IMG/VR virus record: IMGVR_UViG_3300035701_000171
Coordinates: 1 to 32,000 of that record
Origin: a virus
Length of the DNA: 32,000 nucleotides
Strand: one strand, 5' to 3'
Part shown: positions 28,677 through 32,000 of the stretch, one piece after another
Numbering within the stretch: position 1 is the stretch's first letter
Layout of the letters: each line of letters begins with the position of its first letter
Notes under the pieces: generated by a model
What the model saw: the letters and a program-made list of their open reading frames with translations, nothing else
Told to the model about the DNA's origin: nothing
The model's database searches: none
Program-made: the position numbers and the translations under genes

Positions 28677-29511
28677 CGTAGAACAGGGTTCTCCAGAATG
28701 GCATGCTCTTAGAAAGACTAAGATTACGGCAACAGACGCAGCGGTAATACTTGGTGTTTCTCCTTGGAAGACGCGTGCACAACTATACAATGAAAAGCTA
28801 TCAGAAGAAACTACAACGTTTGCTAACGATCGTATGCAGAGAGGATTAGCGTTAGAACCCATCGCTCGATCTCTATTCACTATACAGACAGGGATTTTTG
28901 TTGAACCTGCTGTATTGGTAAAGGATTGGGCGATGGCATCTCTTGATGGAATAAGCGAAGATGGTACGCAGATTGTAGAAATAAAATGTCCGGGTGATAA
29001 AGACCATGCTTTGTCAGTAATCGGTAAGGTTCCTGATCATTATTACCCCCAATTGCAACATCAAATGTACGTATGCGACCTACAGGAAGCGTATTATTTT
29101 AGCTTTGATGGAGTAGATGGTGTGTGGTTGAAGGTAAATCGTGATGAAGATTACATCACAAAGATGATAGAAGAAGAGCAAAAGTTTTATCAATGCTTAG
29201 TCAATAAAACACCTCCTCAAAGTTCTGAAACCGAGTATGTCGAAAGGGATGATAAAGAATGGGAACAATTTGCTTCACGATGGAAATTAGTGACAGACTC
29301 AATAAAATCCTTAGAGAAAGAAGAGGAAGAATTGCGCTCTCAACTCGTATCATTGAGTGGTCAATACAATACGAAAGGAGCGGGAGTTTCCCTATGTCAA
29401 ATACAGAGAAGGGGAAGTGTAGATTACTCGAAGATTCCCGAATTGAAGTCGATCGATCTAGAAGTTTATAGAAAATCTTCTATCACAAGTTGGAGATTAA
29501 CCTCTTCATAA
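28654..29511 (+). CDS. YqaJ / lambda-type exonuclease, 285 aa
   Basis: This would degrade one strand of double-stranded ends to feed the annealing protein. Motifs fit the YqaJ family: QGSPEWHALRKTKITATDAA (11-30), MQRGLALEPIA with Arg63-Gly64 and Glu68, SLDGI with Asp98, VEIKCPG with Glu109 and Lys111, and YPQLQHQMYV (131-140). These give the PD-(D/E)xK metal site. The C-terminal 90 residues add a coiled helix (SIKSLEKEEEELRSQLVSLS). An AAAGG SD lies eight bases before ATG. The stop lies in the A-run of the next terminator. Confidence 0.9.
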   Translation: MKYPNRIDVEQGSPEWHALRKTKITATDAAVILGVSPWKTRAQLYNEKLSEETTTFANDRMQRGLALEPIARSLFTIQTGIFVEPAVLVKDWAMASLDGISEDGTQIVEIKCPGDKDHALSVIGKVPDHYYPQLQHQMYVCDLQEAYYFSFDGVDGVWLKVNRDEDYITKMIEEEQKFYQCLVNKTPPQSSETEYVERDDKEWEQFASRWKLVTDSIKSLEKEEEELRSQLVSLSGQYNTKGAGVSLCQIQRRGSVDYSKIPELKSIDLEVYRKSSITSWRLTSS

Positions 29512-29557
29512 AAAAAGTCGAGCATATTGAGGATGTTCAGAACCCAATATGCTCGAC
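29510..29557 (-). terminator. Strong intrinsic terminator on the minus strand
   Basis: GTCGAGCATATTG and CAATATGCTCGAC form a perfect 13-bp stem with a 15-base loop. On the minus strand seven T follow at once. It ends the minus-strand tail and small-protein transcript from 29.6-32 kb and keeps it out of the plus-strand recombination genes. On the plus strand there is no T-run. Confidence 0.85.
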
Positions 29558-29604
29558 AGTTAGACACAGACTTGATGAGGGTCAGTTAGGATTGTCTAAA
29601 AATT

Positions 29605-29787
29605 CTAATACTCGTGAGCATTTTTTGCTCTTACTTTGAGTGATTTAGCAGCTGAAGAAGCTTCTTTCTTTTCTACAAGTTCGTGTTTCTTCTTTGTCTT
29701 TGAGGTAGTTCTTTTTGCTTCTTTTTCGTAATGTTCTGCATCTTTCTCTAAAGCTTTTGACGCCTTTTTCATAATTAGTTTATGCAT
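29605..29787 (-). CDS. Small Lys-rich basic protein, 60 aa
   Basis: The ATG at 29787 has AAGGA seven bases upstream, and the upstream gene ends two bases before it. More than a quarter of residues are Lys, in a helical pattern with Ala and Glu (LIMKKASKALEKDAEHYEKE). This suggests a nucleic-acid-binding or virion DNA-condensing protein, but there is no proof. It is the last gene before the terminator. Confidence 0.65.
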   Translation of the reverse strand: MHKLIMKKASKALEKDAEHYEKEAKRTTSKTKKKHELVEKKEASSAAKSLKVRAKNAHEY

Positions 29788-29788
29788 T

Positions 29789-29941
29789 CTAATGTCCTTT
29801 CTTCATGGGGATTTTTGCACCAGATTCACGCGCTTTGGATAATGCAATTGCTACTGCTTGCTTCTGAGGCTTTCCTTCATGAACTTCTGTAGAAATATTC
29901 TTAGAGATTGTCTTTTGGCTCTTGCCTTTCTTCAGTGGCAT
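29789..29941 (-). CDS. Small conserved phage protein, DUF6496-like, 50 aa (easily missed)
   Basis: ATG at 29941 with AGGA four bases upstream opens a 50-codon frame. The segment [20 protein letters not shown] (22-41) after a basic start ([16 protein letters not shown]) is the hallmark of a small phage protein family that I recall as DUF6496; the number is from memory. Such proteins are widespread and of unknown function, perhaps DNA-binding. The stop overlaps the start region of the next gene closely. Confidence 0.8.
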   Translation of the reverse strand: MPLKKGKSQKTISKNISTEVHEGKPQKQAVAIALSKARESGAKIPMKKGH

Positions 29942-29947
29942 ATGTTC

Positions 29948-30085
29948 CTATGATGCTGGGATATTGTTAATGATAGTTGCGCCTACAACATCATTCTGTT
30001 TTTCTTTCGCCAATGAGAATGTAATAGAGCATGTACATGCTGATAGCAGTATTACAAAGGTTATGAATAAAACGATTTTTGTCAT
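29948..30085 (-). CDS. Small lipoprotein, 45 aa
   Basis: The ATG at 30085 has AAAGG six bases upstream. It begins MTKIVLFITFVILLSAC, a lipoprotein signal peptide with lipobox LSAC, leaving a mature part of about 30 residues. An outer-membrane spanin subunit is one option for such a size, but no partner is proven. The previous gene ends one base before the start. Confidence 0.65.
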   Translation of the reverse strand: MTKIVLFITFVILLSACTCSITFSLAKEKQNDVVGATIINNIPAS

Positions 30086-30086
30086 A

Positions 30087-30419
30087 TCAAACCTTTTGAT
30101 AAAAACCCCATGAATGCAACAAGAAGGAAACATTCATAGGGCCCAAGTAAAGATGAGGAACGCTAATTTGACTATAGATAAACAAAGATTTTTTTGGCAA
30201 TATCTTCTTAAAAGAAGGTTTCAATGATTGAACGTGTGTCGTGTGTTGCGTGTTTTTTTGTGGTGTTGGTGATTCTTTTTGTGTGCTTACTGATGTACGA
30301 CATCCTGTTAGACATCGACACAGAATTCCAATTGCTACACCGAAAAATAGAGCTAATGCTTTAAGCGGTCCAATAGAATCCAGACATGCTAAAAAATGCA
30401 GCAGTTGAGAAATTCGCAT
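30087..30419 (-). CDS. Second lipoprotein-like protein overlapping the tail gene, about 110 aa
   Basis: The frame overlaps the last 59 bases of the tail-appendage gene if the ATG at 30419 is used; that ATG has no SD. An ATT at 30374 with GGA four bases upstream is another possible start. A hydrophobic stretch (LKALALFFGVAIGILCRCLT) ends in LTGC, a possible lipobox. The remainder is Thr/Gln/Lys-rich then Ser/Pro/Leu-rich. Together with the next LSAC lipoprotein it may form a spanin-like pair. The start is not settled. Confidence 0.45.
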   Translation of the reverse strand: MRISQLLHFLACLDSIGPLKALALFFGVAIGILCRCLTGCRTSVSTQKESPTPQKNTQHTTHVQSLKPSFKKILPKKSLFIYSQISVPHLYLGPMNVSFLLHSWGFYQKV

Positions 30420-31677
30420 CTGTAATTTGCGTTGATACACCTGTGTCACCAATACCCGTTGCTATAACGAAATTTGTGTTTGGAGCAACACTTGCTATAA
30501 CTTGTGTAGTGCTTGCCGGGAATGTAACACCAGTTCCAGAAAAATTGCATGGATATGTAAATCCCGCAGATGAATCATTTGCGGAGGTTGATGGTAAAGT
30601 CACTTGAAAATTTCCAGTACTGGAACCAACAACCAAAACTTGGAAGAATAGATTGAAATATGTCATTTGACCAACAACCCAATATTTACCCGTTGGTGCA
30701 GTCGTAAAAGTTAAACCTGTGTTACCACCACCAAATGTAACCACAGGAGTCCATGTTGATGATCTACCAAATGCTCTGTCTGTAATATTTGGTACTGTAG
30801 AAGCAAAACTTGTGTTTGTGAATGTAAATGGTGTTACAACAAGTGATCCTGTACCGGTTTCCGTAATTGGAGTTGCATTTGTACTGTCTATATCAGAATC
30901 AAAAATATTTGCAGAAGCTCCTGTACCAATAGTCACAGAAACTCCTGCACCAGTAGTTATCCTAGAATAAATCACATTACTGGAAGCTCCACCTGTAGAA
31001 TTGCTAGTAAAAACACTATTATTTCCAGCAGCACAGGAACAGAAAAATAAATTATTTTGAGATGAATTTCCTGTGCTACTATTAAATCTTACGTTTGCTA
31101 TACAATGATAAAGATTTGCCGATCCACCAGAACATGAATTATTTGTACCATTTGATCCTGTTAATATACATCTGTAAAGATTTAAAACGCTCGCTCCTGA
31201 TTTAGCATAATTGTTCAATCCTCCAGATCCAGTGTTGTTTATTAAACATTTATGCACATTAAAAACGGAACTTGCATTGCTGTTTGTTATATTTAATGCG
31301 CTTTTTGTCGGTGTAATGAAATAACAATTAGAAAAGTTAAGATTTGTTTGTTGAGATCCACTTGCTGTCACAATTTCTGTTGCTGCATTATCTTGAAAAC
31401 GAATTCCACTAATGGAAACAGTCCCTGTAAATGTTGCTGTTACAGCTCCTATGATTGTAACGTTTGCCGTATAATCTTCTGAAGAAAATGAGCAAAGATC
31501 AACTCCAGCTTTCAATGTGATGTTTTCTGAATATGAACCTGTTCTAATAAAAATCGTATCTCCAGCACTAGCCGAAGTCAAAGCACTCGCTATAGTTGTG
31601 TGAGTTCCTTGTCCTTCAGTTGCAGATACAATCCATTTCGCTACTCCAAAATTATTGTCGGCAGTTGTTGTCGGCAT
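30361..31677 (-). CDS. Beta-helix tail appendage (tailspike-like) protein, 438 aa
   Basis: After a short start (MPTTTADNNFGVAKWIVSA) comes a pectin-lyase-like region: a GTHTTIASALTSASAGDTIF opening with the phrase IRTGSYSENI, typical of parallel beta-helices, and repeated turns such as LNFSNCYFI, FNVHKCLINN, LNLYRCILTG and ANLYHCIANV (about 105-215). The C-terminal 150 residues form a separate beta domain (NFQVTLPSTSANDSSAGF) also found in the next gene to the right. It likely binds or cuts a surface sugar; no catalytic residues can be named. The SD is GGAG. Confidence 0.8.
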   Translation of the reverse strand: MPTTTADNNFGVAKWIVSATEGQGTHTTIASALTSASAGDTIFIRTGSYSENITLKAGVDLCSFSSEDYTANVTIIGAVTATFTGTVSISGIRFQDNAATEIVTASGSQQTNLNFSNCYFITPTKSALNITNSNASSVFNVHKCLINNTGSGGLNNYAKSGASVLNLYRCILTGSNGTNNSCSGGSANLYHCIANVRFNSSTGNSSQNNLFFCSCAAGNNSVFTSNSTGGASSNVIYSRITTGAGVSVTIGTGASANIFDSDIDSTNATPITETGTGSLVVTPFTFTNTSFASTVPNITDRAFGRSSTWTPVVTFGGGNTGLTFTTAPTGKYWVVGQMTYFNLFFQVLVVGSSTGNFQVTLPSTSANDSSAGFTYPCNFSGTGVTFPASTTQVIASVAPNTNFVIATGIGDTGVSTQITDANFSTAAFFSMSGFYWTA

Positions 31678-31686
31678 AAGTCTCCG

Positions 31687-32000
31687 TTAAGCAGTCCAAT
31701 ATAAACCAGATGCGCTGAAAAAGGCTGTGTTCGAGAAATGTGCATCTGTTAATGCTGTTAAGACTCCAGTCGCTCCAATTCCACTTGCAGTCATGAATGC
31801 ATTGTTAGGTGCAATCCCACCGAATACTTCGGTTGTTGATGCTGGAAATGTAACGCCTGTTCCAGAAAAGTTAATTGTAATCTTAAATCCTGCACTGGAG
31901 TCATTTGCTGATGTGAATGGTAATGTGACTTGAAAGGCACCAGTGCTGGAGCCTTTTGATGACATAAGAAATGACATGTTGAAATAGATCATTTGACCAA
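31687..32000 (-). CDS. C-terminal part of another tail-fibre protein, cut by the right edge
   Basis: The frame is open to the edge; the bases before the first ATG encode Gly-Gln as in the paralogue, so that ATG is not the start. About 100 residues are visible and match the C-terminal domain of the neighbouring tail appendage (FQVTLPFTSANDSSAGF, FSGTGVTFPASTTEV, then SGLYWTA). This is the shared C-terminal module of two tail proteins. It ends nine bases before the next gene. Confidence 0.8.
   Translation of the reverse strand, partial: GQMIYFNMSFLMSSKGSSTGAFQVTLPFTSANDSSAGFKITINFSGTGVTFPASTTEVFGGIAPNNAFMTASGIGATGVLTALTDAHFSNTAFFSASGLYWTA

Overview
This window is part of a tailed double-stranded DNA phage genome (free phage or prophage), most likely with a short, podovirus-like tail. 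It is AT-rich and tightly packed. Most genes lie on the minus strand and touch or overlap by a few bases, usually behind good Shine-Dalgarno (SD) sites of the AGGAGG type, which points to a bacterial host. I see no host housekeeping genes, tRNAs, rRNAs, insertion sequences or CRISPR arrays. The host cannot be named from sequence alone.

Layout, reading right to left along the main (minus) direction. (a) 29.6-32.0 kb, minus: the end of one tail-fibre gene that runs off the right edge, a beta-helix tail-appendage gene, two small lipoprotein-like proteins and two small Lys-rich proteins, closed by a strong minus-strand terminator at 29.5 kb. (b) 27.5-29.5 kb, plus: an early recombination operon with a RecT-like annealing protein, a small protein and a YqaJ/lambda-type exonuclease. 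(c) 26.7-27.5 kb: a divergent control region with promoters both ways, an operator-like inverted repeat, a Cro-like gene and a candidate antisense RNA. No CI-type repressor is visible. (d) 24.3-26.7 kb, minus: an O-like replication initiator with iteron-like repeats inside the gene, a RusA-like resolvase and a ParB-like protein. One small plus-strand coiled-coil gene lies opposite them. (e) 20.5-24.1 kb, minus: a cassette of small membrane proteins (holin-like and SPFH-like), a serine recombinase, a conserved HGG/GFDCAH-motif protein and a collagen-like protein. (f) 12.8-20.5 kb, minus: the head module, with small and large terminase, P22-like portal, small proteins, scaffold and N4-gp56-type major capsid protein. 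A plus-strand gene resembling the RNA polymerase alpha C-terminal domain sits inside this module. (g) 0-12.8 kb, minus: the tail and virion module, with FCCH-like virion proteins, adaptor, nozzle-like protein, probable ejection or internal proteins, a KTSC protein and a 706-residue beta-repeat fibre, ending in a gene cut by the left edge.

The arrangement resembles lambda in outline: recombination genes and cro/replication genes diverge from one control region, and the late genes follow the replication side. Both window edges lie in minus-strand tail genes, so the late block could run through a circular map and stop at the 29.5 kb terminator (inference). No endolysin, repressor or tyrosine integrase is visible; these may lie outside the window or be unrecognised.

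The most interesting points are the alpha-CTD-like gene that overlaps a conserved gene in antisense, a probable AUU-initiated tail gene, a 12-bp repeat that would hide a ribosome binding site, a candidate origin inside the O-like gene, an OOP-like antisense RNA candidate, a structured plus-strand RNA candidate at 24.1-24.3 kb, and two small genes (22999-23166 and 29789-29941) that are easy to miss.
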